Source: [Pantoea] beijingensis (GTDB lineage: Bacteria; Pseudomonadota; Gammaproteobacteria; Enterobacterales; Enterobacteriaceae). Taken from it: a stretch of DNA of 64,000 nt. A program made the position numbers and the translations under genes. The DNA lies in contig NZ_CP071409.1 of NCBI RefSeq assembly GCF_022647505.1, positions 1,674,001 through 1,738,000 on the forward strand. The letters are read 5' to 3'. This document shows positions 57,063 to 64,000 of the stretch, in pieces. Each line of letters begins with the position of its first letter. Position 1 is the stretch's first letter. The notes below the pieces were generated by a model. The model saw only the letters and a list, made by a program, of their open reading frames with translations, ran no database searches and was not told the DNA's origin.

Positions 57063-58049
57063 TTGTCCCTACATCACTTAATTGACTTTCCCCGGCTAGA
57101 ATTTATTGGCGCGCCAACACCCCTGGAGCACCTTCCTCGTCTCTCTGACCATCTTGGTCGCGATATTTTTATTAAACGTGACGACGTCACGCCAATAGCG
57201 ATGGGCGGGAACAAACTGCGAAAGCTTGAGTTTCTTGCCGCTGATGCATTGCGACAGGGCGCCGATATGCTGGTAACGGCGGGCGCAATCCAGTCAAATC
57301 ATGTACGTCAAACCGCAGCCGTCGCGGCAAAACTGGGATTGAAGTGTGTGGCTTTGCTGGAAAATCCAATCAATACCCATGCTGAAAACTATCTGACAAA
57401 CGGTAATCGCTTGTTACTGTCGCTACTGGATACCGAGATTATTATGGTCGATGCGCTTTACGATCCGCAGCATCAGCTAAATGACGCGGCAACCCGGCTT
57501 GAAGTACAGGGTTTTCGTCCGTATGTCATACCCGTCGGTGGTTCAAGTGCATTAGGTGCGCTGGGATATGTTGAGTGTGCGCAGGAAATTGCGCACCAGA
57601 GCGAAGGGGTCATAGATATCGCCGCCGTCGTGGTGGCATCTGGCAGTGCAGGAACGCACGCCGGCCTGGCGGTGGGACTGGAACAGCTACTGCCTGAAAC
57701 TGAACTCGTTGGCGTGACGGTTTCAAGAAAGGTTGCGGACCAGTTACCCAAAGTTCAGGTATTACAACAGGCCGTTGCCAAGTCACTGTCGCTGAATGCC
57801 TCCGCGGCGATCACGCTCTGGGATGATTATTTTGCACCAGGATACGGCGAACCCAATGAAGAAGGCGCTGCAGCGATAAAACTGCTGGCTCGTCTGGAAG
57901 GAATCCTTCTTGACCCCGTTTATACCGGAAAAGCCATGGCAGCGTTGATCGATGGGATTGAACAACGGCGTTTTCGCCGTGAAGGGCCGATCGTCTTTGT
58001 GCATACTGGCGGTGCGCCTGCGTTATTTGCTTATCATCCTTCGGTATAA
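57063..58049 (+). CDS. dcyD: D-cysteine desulfhydrase DcyD
   Basis: A 328-aa PLP enzyme (tryptophan-synthase-beta/ACC deaminase family) that breaks D-cysteine into pyruvate, H2S and ammonia. The PLP lysine lies in [11 protein letters not shown], with [17 protein letters not shown] and the C-terminal [13 protein letters not shown]. The start is TTG at 57063: CGGAGG lies 5 bp upstream and the product then matches the E. coli start. It precedes the cystine transporter, the same neighbourhood as in E. coli. Confidence 0.93.
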   Translation: MSLHHLIDFPRLEFIGAPTPLEHLPRLSDHLGRDIFIKRDDVTPIAMGGNKLRKLEFLAADALRQGADMLVTAGAIQSNHVRQTAAVAAKLGLKCVALLENPINTHAENYLTNGNRLLLSLLDTEIIMVDALYDPQHQLNDAATRLEVQGFRPYVIPVGGSSALGALGYVECAQEIAHQSEGVIDIAAVVVASGSAGTHAGLAVGLEQLLPETELVGVTVSRKVADQLPKVQVLQQAVAKSLSLNASAAITLWDDYFAPGYGEPNEEGAAAIKLLARLEGILLDPVYTGKAMAALIDGIEQRRFRREGPIVFVHTGGAPALFAYHPSV

Positions 58050-58171
58050 GTTAGTCGGGAAAAACAGTTTATAATCCAGTCGTTAAATATTCTTCAAGGA
58101 CGCCGTTTCTATTTATTAGAAAATTTTTATGGACATTGAGCACACATCAATAAGCATAAGATGAGGTAAGC

Positions 58172-58972
58172 ATGAATTTTTCTCTGGTACGTCGCCGACT
58201 GGCAATGGGTGTTATGGCGGTTGCGCTGGTAGCTGGCAGCAGTACAGCCAGTTTTGCGGCTGAAAACTTGTTGAATACGGTAAAGGAACGCGGCGATTTG
58301 CTGGTCGGCCTGGAAGGGACCTATCCTCCATTTAGCTTCCAGGATGAAAATGGCAAGCTGGCGGGTTTTGAAGTTGATTTTGCAACAGCGCTGGCGCAGC
58401 ACCTTGGTGTGAAGGCAAATCTTAAGCCAACTAAATGGGACGGCATGCTGGCATCGCTGGATTCTAAGCGTATTGATGTGGTGATTAACCAGGTAACCAT
58501 TTCTGATGAGCGCAAAAAGAAATATGATTTCTCAACCCCTTACACTGTATCGGGTATTCAGGCGCTGACTAAAGCTGCGGATGCAGGCACCATTACTAAA
58601 CCGCAGGATTTAAGCGGCAAAAAAGTGGGAGTAGGACTGGGATCGAACTACGAACAATGGCTGCGTGATAACGTTAAGGGTGTTGATATCCGTACTTATG
58701 ATGATGACCCCACTAAATATCAGGATCTGCGCGTTGGACGTATCAACGCAATCCTCGTCGACCGTCTGGCTGCATTGGATTTAGTGAAGAAGACAGGAAA
58801 TACGTTGGCTGCGGCAGGTCCGGCATTTTCACGGCAGGAAGCGGGGGTGGCATTGCGTAAAGGCAATGATGATCTGTTGAAGGCGATTGATGGCGCGATC
58901 GCGGATATGCAAAAAGATGGCACGCTCGCTAAACTTTCTGAAAAATGGTTTGGCGCGGACGTTACTCAATAA
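58172..58972 (+). CDS. tcyJ: Cystine-binding periplasmic protein TcyJ (FliY)
   Basis: A 266-aa periplasmic binding protein of the polar amino-acid family. Signal peptide cleavage is probable after SFA (about 28). Ligand-binding segments are LLVGLEGTYPPFSFQDENGKLAGFEVDFA, VINQVTISDERKKKYDFSTPYT and GVGLGSNYEQWL (in pieces). It is the first gene of the cystine ABC operon and overlaps tcyL by one base. Confidence 0.95.
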   Translation: MNFSLVRRRLAMGVMAVALVAGSSTASFAAENLLNTVKERGDLLVGLEGTYPPFSFQDENGKLAGFEVDFATALAQHLGVKANLKPTKWDGMLASLDSKRIDVVINQVTISDERKKKYDFSTPYTVSGIQALTKAADAGTITKPQDLSGKKVGVGLGSNYEQWLRDNVKGVDIRTYDDDPTKYQDLRVGRINAILVDRLAALDLVKKTGNTLAAAGPAFSRQEAGVALRKGNDDLLKAIDGAIADMQKDGTLAKLSEKWFGADVTQ

Positions 58973-59640
58973 TGCAAGAAAGTATCCAATTGGTGCTGGA
59001 CTCAGCACCCTTTTTACTTAAAGGCGCGGTCTTTACGCTACAGCTGAGCATCGGCGGGATGTTCTTTGGCCTGGTACTTGGTTTCATTCTGGCGCTGATG
59101 CGGCTTTCCCCCTTCTGGCCTATCGCCTGGCTGTCACGCTTTTATGTGTCTGTTTTTCGTGGTACGCCACTGATTGCCCAGCTGTTTATGATCTACTACG
59201 GTTTGCCGCAGTTTGGTATTGAACTGGATCCAATACCCTCGGCGATGATCGGCTTATCGCTTAATACCGCGGCTTACGCATCGGAATCATTGCGCGGTGC
59301 GATCTCATCCATTGAGCGCGGGCAGTGGGAAGCGGCGGCCAGTATTGGTATGACGCCCTGGCAAACAATGCGCCGGGTGATCCTGCCGCAGGCGGCGCGG
59401 ACAGCTTTACCTCCTCTAGGTAACAGTTTTATTAGCCTGGTCAAGGACACATCGCTGGCCGCCACCATCCAGGTCCCGGAACTTTTCCGCCAGGCGCAAC
59501 TGGTCACTTCGCGTACGCTGGAAGTCTTCACCATGTATCTTGCGGCTTCGCTGATTTACTGGGTTATGGCGACGTTGTTATCTGCGCTGCAAAATAAGCT
59601 GGAAAATCATGTTAATCGTCAGGATCGGGAGTCGAAATGA
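58972..59640 (+). CDS. tcyL: Cystine ABC transporter permease TcyL (YecS)
   Basis: A 222-aa inner-membrane permease. The EAA-type loop WEAAASIGMTPWQTMRRVILPQAARTALPPLGNSFI (in pieces) contacts the ATPase. The start is the ATG overlapping the tcyJ stop (TAATG); an earlier in-frame start lies inside tcyJ. Length equals E. coli YecS. Confidence 0.95.
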   Translation: MQESIQLVLDSAPFLLKGAVFTLQLSIGGMFFGLVLGFILALMRLSPFWPIAWLSRFYVSVFRGTPLIAQLFMIYYGLPQFGIELDPIPSAMIGLSLNTAAYASESLRGAISSIERGQWEAAASIGMTPWQTMRRVILPQAARTALPPLGNSFISLVKDTSLAATIQVPELFRQAQLVTSRTLEVFTMYLAASLIYWVMATLLSALQNKLENHVNRQDRESK

Positions 59641-60389
59641 GCGCCATCGAAGTCAGCAAACTGGTTAAGCAGTTTAATGGTCAGACGGTGTTACACGGCA
59701 TCGATCTGGACGTCGCATCAGGCGAAGTGGTCGCAATTATTGGTCCAAGCGGCTCGGGTAAAACGACATTGCTCCGCAGTATCAATCTGCTGGAGATACC
59801 GAACAGCGGTACCATTAAAGTCGGTAATATTCAGATTGACGCAGCGATTGCGATGAGCAAACAAAAGGAACGCGTGCGCAGCTTGCGCCAGCAGGTCGGG
59901 TTTGTCTTCCAAAATTTCAATCTGTTTCCGCATCGCTCGGTGTTGGAGAATATTATTGAAGGCCCGGTCATCGTCAAAGGTGAGCCTAAGAGCGAAGCGA
60001 TTGCGCGTGCCCGTCAACTGCTGGAAAAGGTGGGGCTACAGGGTAAAGAAGAGAGTTTCCCTCGCCGTCTTTCTGGAGGACAGCAGCAGCGTGTAGCCAT
60101 CGCGCGTGCACTGGCAATGCGCCCAGAAGTAATTCTGTTTGATGAACCGACATCTGCGCTTGACCCTGAATTGGTGGGTGAAGTTCTCAGTACCATCCGG
60201 GCGCTGGCGGAAGAGAAGCGTACCATGGTGATCGTCACCCATGAAATGAGTTTTGCGCGCGATGTCGCTGACAGAGCGATTTTTATGGATCAAGGGAGAA
60301 TTGTTGAACAAGGTCCGGCAAAACAACTCTTTTCTAATCCGCAACAGGCGCGTACCCGTCAGTTTCTTGAAAAATTCCTCAATGCTTAA
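59637..60389 (+). CDS. tcyN: Cystine ABC transporter ATP-binding protein TcyN (YecC)
   Basis: A 250-aa ATPase. Walker A GPSGSGKTTLLR, Q-loop FVFQNFNLFPH, signature LSGGQQQR, Walker B VILFDEPTSALDPE and the switch His in VTHEMSFA are all intact. It overlaps tcyL by 4 bp and ends the operon. A hairpin follows at 60394. Confidence 0.96.
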   Translation: MSAIEVSKLVKQFNGQTVLHGIDLDVASGEVVAIIGPSGSGKTTLLRSINLLEIPNSGTIKVGNIQIDAAIAMSKQKERVRSLRQQVGFVFQNFNLFPHRSVLENIIEGPVIVKGEPKSEAIARARQLLEKVGLQGKEESFPRRLSGGQQQRVAIARALAMRPEVILFDEPTSALDPELVGEVLSTIRALAEEKRTMVIVTHEMSFARDVADRAIFMDQGRIVEQGPAKQLFSNPQQARTRQFLEKFLNA

Positions 60390-60393
60390 GCTA

Positions 60394-60420
60394 TTATTCG
60401 CCGGTTAATCCGGCGAATAA
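60394..60420 (+). terminator. Hairpin after tcyN
   Basis: A perfect 11-bp stem (TTATTCGCCGG with CCGGCGAATAA, loop TTAAT) just past the tcyN stop; no long T-run, so termination is probable but not certain. Confidence 0.6.
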
Positions 60421-60616
60421 CTATGTTTCGCTAATAGTAAATAAAGATAATCTTAAAGTCGTATCTTAGGTTAAGTGCTTGCGTCTAATAAGCGCGTTAA
60501 GACTTTTCCTGCATCGTTATTATACGCAGTAATAACCCTTTAAGAGTAACCTCATAGTTTTTTGTAGGAAATTTCTTGATTATAGGTGTGATTTTTCGCT
60601 TAATTAGGCATGAATT

Positions 60617-61702
60617 ATGACACCGATCGAGAAAAAAGAAGTCCTTTGGATTAATACCCTGAAAGGTGGTTGCATATTGTTGGTTGTATTACATCATACT
60701 ATTATCACTACCTTTGCACCCTCTCTGCAATATATAACGGCGGGTAACGCCATAGCACACATGTGGGTAGCTTTTAATACCTATCTGTCTCCACTCAGAA
60801 TGCCCGCTTTCTTCTTTGTCTCTGGCTTGCTGTCTGCAAGTGCTATTAGTGAAAAGTCATGGAAAGAGGTTTTCACGAAAAAGTTTAGCAATCTTATTTA
60901 TCTCTATATCCTTTGGGGCGTTATCCAATGGGCAAGTATATATAATATTTCTGCTAATCTCATTGGTGAAAGGCTCTCTTCAGCTCAAAATGCCGCTTAT
61001 GCGGAGTCGTTATGGGAGTTTATCCAATTGCTGGCACTTTCCATGACCAGCCTGTGGTATCTTTATGCATTAGCTGGATATTTTATTGCGGCTAAACTTT
61101 TTAATCGTTATAAAAAAGGGTTGTTTTTAGCTGCGATTATAGCAAGTTATATGGCCCAGTTGGGATGGGTTCCTGGTTGGGGTCCTACCGGCGTAGTCCA
61201 AAATTTTATCTATTTCCTTTTGGGCGCATTTTTTAGTACTTATCTGGTTGAGCTAAGTCGCATGACGCGTAGAAATTTGCTGTTGCTTGCCGGGATTGCC
61301 TTATTAGGGGTAGCCCATCATGCTATCGGGCTCTACAAAAATATCTTTTACTGTATGCTGGCCATCGTTTTAGGTATTGTTGTTTGCCGTGAGCTCAACC
61401 GGCGATTCAATATGGGCTGGCTCAATTGGATTGGTCGTAATACGCTGCAAATTTATGTCCTGCATCGTATTTTTATTGAGGCTCTTGGCCTTGGCATGTT
61501 ATCGCTGGCTGCCAGTTATAGCTTGTTTACTAACGCGACATTTTCACTTTCATGGGCGATAACGCTTCCTGTTGTCGCGGTTGCGGCCTGTACTATTTTG
61601 CCTTTGCTCGTCTGGTCGGTGCTTAATCGTGGCCCCGGACGTCTGCTTTTCCTCTACCCACGGTTGATGCGCAAGACGCGAGCTTTACCTGAAGCAAGTT
61701 AA
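60617..61702 (+). CDS. YcfT-like inner-membrane acyltransferase, copy 1
   Basis: A 361-aa acyltransferase-3 family protein with about ten transmembrane segments. LWINTLKGGCILLVVLHHT carries the conserved His; LSPLRMPAFFFVSGLL, LYILWGVIQWAS, YAESLWEFIQ, TSLWYLYAL and GRNTLQIYVLHRIFIE are shared with E. coli YcfT. Such proteins add acyl groups to surface sugars, but no substrate is known here. The next gene (62227) is a close paralogue. Confidence 0.8.
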   Translation: MTPIEKKEVLWINTLKGGCILLVVLHHTIITTFAPSLQYITAGNAIAHMWVAFNTYLSPLRMPAFFFVSGLLSASAISEKSWKEVFTKKFSNLIYLYILWGVIQWASIYNISANLIGERLSSAQNAAYAESLWEFIQLLALSMTSLWYLYALAGYFIAAKLFNRYKKGLFLAAIIASYMAQLGWVPGWGPTGVVQNFIYFLLGAFFSTYLVELSRMTRRNLLLLAGIALLGVAHHAIGLYKNIFYCMLAIVLGIVVCRELNRRFNMGWLNWIGRNTLQIYVLHRIFIEALGLGMLSLAASYSLFTNATFSLSWAITLPVVAVAACTILPLLVWSVLNRGPGRLLFLYPRLMRKTRALPEAS

Positions 61703-62226
61703 CAGCTAAGCGTTGAACAGGGGGAATACCGCTCCTGTTCAATGCGTTGACTGAAAATAGCAGTATGAAGATGGGGGCTCAACATCTGAAAGCGTATAGA
61801 CTAGAGTAGCGGGTATCATTTCAAATGACAGATGATGTATTTTTCCACGCTAAAATTATAACTGGGCCTTTTCTGGCGTGGTTTAATCCGAAATAATCTC
61901 AAGGCGCGACTTCCGTGCTGAATGACACCTCTTCCGATACTTCATGTTATGTTAACAGCTCATTGTAATATGACCTTATTCGGAGGTGCATTATCCGCAC
62001 GAACAGGCGAGTTGGTGAGGGGGGCAACCTGCAATGTACTCACCAGAAATAAGATGAAATCTGCATATTGTCTTTTTTAAATCAGTTAATTGTCAGGGCC
62101 AGAAATTATTTTTAAGACAATCGCTACAGTCTTGTCCGGGCTGCTTAGTGGATACTCCTGTGCATAATAAATATTTTTTTTGTGCATGCTGATGCACTTT
62201 TGCTATCACACAGCCGGAGTCACCCT
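61703..62226. other. 524-bp region between the two YcfT-like genes
   Basis: No gene, terminator or clear repeat is visible. It is moderately AT-rich and probably holds the promoter of the second paralogue, which would make the two genes separate units. Confidence 0.4.
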
Positions 62227-63300
62227 ATGAACCATCAACCGCGCGAAGAGATCCACTGGATCAATACGCTAAAAGGCGCCTGTATTTTATTGGTTGTTCT
62301 CTATCATGTCGTATTACCTGGGTATGCAGATACGCTACAATATCTAAACGCAGGATTGTTTCCGGCCCATCTTTGGGTGCAGTTTAATTACGTGTTATCT
62401 CCTCTGCGCATGCCAGCATTTTTCTTTGTTTCTGGCTTGCTCGCGGCCAATGCCATCGCCAATAAACCGTGGAAGAATGTCTTTACCGGCAGGGTGACGA
62501 ATCTGTTTTATCTCTACATCTTGTGGGGAGTGATTCAGTGGTTATCCATTTATGGCATCTCGACCGAAATTACCGGACAGCGAATTTCATCTAATATTAA
62601 CTCGTCGTATGCTCAATCCCCGCAAGAGTTTATTTCGTTGATGTTGCTGGCAATGAGTAGCTCCTGGTACCTCTATGCCCTGGGGTTATTCTTTTTGTTT
62701 GCCAAGCTATTTCGCCAGCAGCGGTTGCCATTGATGCTGGTGGCGATACTGCTTAATTATGCCGCGCTGACTAAATTTATACCCGGCTGGGGGCCTGAAA
62801 GTCTGTCGCAGTATTTTATTTTCTTCCTGCTCGGCGCATTTTACAGTGCATCGCTGATTCGTCTAAGTGAATGGCAGCGTGGCAATATCCTTCCTTGTCT
62901 GGTGCTGATTGCGCTATCTGTATTGCATATTTGGGTTGGATTGGGAAGAAGCCTTTTTCTTTGCACATTAGCGATCCTGTTCTGCATCGCGGTCACGCGC
63001 AAATTAAATCACTATTTCGATATGAAGGCGCTGAACTGGATGGGGAAAAACACGCTGCAAATTTATGTGCTACACCGCATTTTTATTGAGTTTTTTGGTA
63101 TGACAGCCATTCTTTTTTCACTGAATCACCAGCTGTTTAACTACCCGCTGTTTTCTCTGATATGGGCGATTGGCTATCCTGTTGCAATGGTGGTTCTTTG
63201 CTCCTCCTGTTCCATGGTTGTCTGGACATTACTTAATCGCGGCATCGGGAAATCGCTGTTTATTTATCCTAAGTTATTACGCATCAAAACTGATGCGTAG
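62227..63300 (+). CDS. YcfT-like inner-membrane acyltransferase, copy 2
   Basis: A 357-aa paralogue of the upstream gene: WINTLKGACILLVVLYHVV, LSPLRMPAFFFVSGLLAANAI, YLYILWGVIQWLS, SSWYLYAL and GKNTLQIYVLHRIFIEFFG align without gaps over much of the length. The ATG at 62227 has CCGGAG upstream; an earlier in-frame ATG at 62182 lacks one. Roughly half the residues look identical between copies by eye. Substrate unknown. Confidence 0.8.
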   Translation: MNHQPREEIHWINTLKGACILLVVLYHVVLPGYADTLQYLNAGLFPAHLWVQFNYVLSPLRMPAFFFVSGLLAANAIANKPWKNVFTGRVTNLFYLYILWGVIQWLSIYGISTEITGQRISSNINSSYAQSPQEFISLMLLAMSSSWYLYALGLFFLFAKLFRQQRLPLMLVAILLNYAALTKFIPGWGPESLSQYFIFFLLGAFYSASLIRLSEWQRGNILPCLVLIALSVLHIWVGLGRSLFLCTLAILFCIAVTRKLNHYFDMKALNWMGKNTLQIYVLHRIFIEFFGMTAILFSLNHQLFNYPLFSLIWAIGYPVAMVVLCSSCSMVVWTLLNRGIGKSLFIYPKLLRIKTDA

Positions 63301-63335
63301 CGGAGTTGGGTGCCGGTATTGACTCTCTAAAACAG

Positions 63336-63359
63336 GGCGAAACCAGGACTGGTTTCGCC
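63336..63359. terminator. Bidirectional-type hairpin between copy 2 and putA
   Basis: A perfect 11-bp stem (GGCGAAACCAG with CTGGTTTCGCC, 2-nt loop) between convergent genes. No T-run, but position and strength suit a shared terminator. Confidence 0.55.
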
Positions 63360-63374
63360 TGATCGAGTAATGTC

Positions 63375-64000
63375 TTATCCAATAGTCATCAGACTGGCAT
63401 TCCCTCCTGCTGCTGCGGTATTCACGCTAAGGGAGCGTTCAAGCAACAGGCGTTCGAGTAGCAAATTGGTTTCACCACGGGCGAAGCCCTGGACCGAGAC
63501 GATTGGGCCGTCACGCTCGGCGACGTTGACGCAGACTTCGCGTAACTGATCGGCATCACCATGATAAATCACAGCATCGAACATCTCATGGCGAGCCAGC
63601 ACCTCTCGTGAAAAATCAATACGTCCCTGAACGGCACCGGGCAATGCGCTAAACAATGAACGGTGGAGCTCGTCATCTTGCCATAAGGCCCGGCTACCCG
63701 CACTGGTTACGGCTGCCAACTGGATCAATATATCGGTTTCGTTATCTGCCAGGCACAACACGCGTTCACGCGGGAGCAGGGCGAAAGTGTTGCGTTCACC
63801 GGTAGGGCCGGGCAGTAGGCGAAGGGTCCCTGTCTGTGCCAGCTCGCCGTAACGGTGGCAGATTTCTGCCAGTTTGTGGTTTTCCTTTGCCCACTCACTC
63901 AGAGCCTTGTGGGCATCCAGCAGCGCCGGGCGCATCCCCGCATCGACCGGACCATCCTGGCGGTTTAGCGTGACGCTTAAGGCGTCTGCAGGACGATGGG
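63375..64000 (-). CDS. putA: Bifunctional proline dehydrogenase / P5C dehydrogenase PutA (C-terminal part)
   Basis: The frame stays open to the right edge, so the gene is cut by the window; 208 codons are present. The upstream residues read HRPADALSVTLNRQDGPVDAG before the first internal Met. The segments RLLPGPTGERNTFALLPRE, VSVQGF and the ending NTAAAGGNASLMTIG are characteristic of the PutA C-terminal region of enterobacteria. PutA oxidises proline to glutamate and represses its own operon. The repressor and catalytic N-terminal domains lie outside. Confidence 0.93.
   Translation of the reverse strand, partial: HRPADALSVTLNRQDGPVDAGMRPALLDAHKALSEWAKENHKLAEICHRYGELAQTGTLRLLPGPTGERNTFALLPRERVLCLADNETDILIQLAAVTSAGSRALWQDDELHRSLFSALPGAVQGRIDFSREVLARHEMFDAVIYHGDADQLREVCVNVAERDGPIVSVQGFARGETNLLLERLLLERSLSVNTAAAGGNASLMTIG

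Noticed and set aside
1..64000. CRISPR array, insertion sequence, integrase or rRNA operon
   Set aside because: I looked for regularly spaced repeats, transposase or recombinase motifs and rRNA sequence and saw none.

Overview
The window comes from a gammaproteobacterium of the order Enterobacterales. The gene order yedJ - dcm - vsr - yedA - yedI - dgcQ - dsrA - yodD - dsrB - rcsA - fliR...fliF / fliE - yedD - amyA - fliTSD / fliC - fliA - fliZ - dcyD - tcyJLN reproduces, with insertions and losses, the E. coli region around dcm and the second flagellar cluster. The proteins are clearly diverged from E. coli. I suspect an Erwinia/Pantoea/Mixta-type organism (Erwiniaceae), but that is inference from general resemblance and I cannot confirm it without a search. 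No transposase, integrase, rRNA or CRISPR array is visible.

Layout. (1) 1-1250: start of an SDR gene and a divergent LysR regulator. (2) 1253-14130: a 12.8-kb segment bracketed by two identical tRNA-Asn(GUU) genes in the same orientation. It carries remnants of the AI-2 (lsr) system (lsrK and lsrG without lsrR or the transporter), a PEP carboxykinase gene, a PAS/LuxR-type regulator followed by an amino-acid decarboxylase and its antiporter (a likely acid-resistance module), a SnoaL-like protein, yaiL and an RluA-type pseudouridine synthase. (3) 14231-34064: the mtfA to rcsA stretch. It holds the Dcm methylase with its Vsr repair endonuclease, an unusual chemoreceptor, queH, a second SDR/LysR set, the exporter yedA, yedI, an orphan phage-type repressor with a small holin-like gene, the diguanylate cyclase dgcQ, a shortened DsrA small RNA, stress genes yodD and dsrB, a Pmp3-type peptide, a Tsr-like chemoreceptor and rcsA.

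(4) 34707-46011: the flagellar operon fliFGHIJKLMNOPQR (minus strand) with divergent fliE. (5) 46073-50041: small stress-type genes where E. coli has yedE/yedF/yedK: a lipoprotein, a CspA-family protein, a zinc-ribbon peptide, a DinI-like gene with a strong LexA box, an IraP-like anti-adaptor, a CsbD/YqjD-like protein and yedD. (6) 50115-60389: amyA, fliDST, flagellin fliC, sigma-28 fliA, fliZ, D-cysteine desulfhydrase dcyD and the cystine ABC transporter tcyJLN. (7) 60617-64000: two tandem YcfT-like membrane acyltransferases and the 3' end of putA.

Themes. Flagellar assembly and chemotaxis dominate, with convincing sigma-28 promoters before fliC and fliDST. Control of the general stress sigma factor RpoS appears several times (DsrA, an IraP-like anti-adaptor, and FliZ, an antagonist of RpoS promoters). 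The most notable points are the DsrA variant that keeps its rpoS-pairing block but seems to lack the hns-pairing block, the island between duplicate tRNA-Asn genes with a lux-box-like palindrome in front of the decarboxylase, the broken-up lsr system, the orphan SOS-cleavable repressor, a chemoreceptor with a degenerate signalling tip, and the duplicated YcfT-like acyltransferases.
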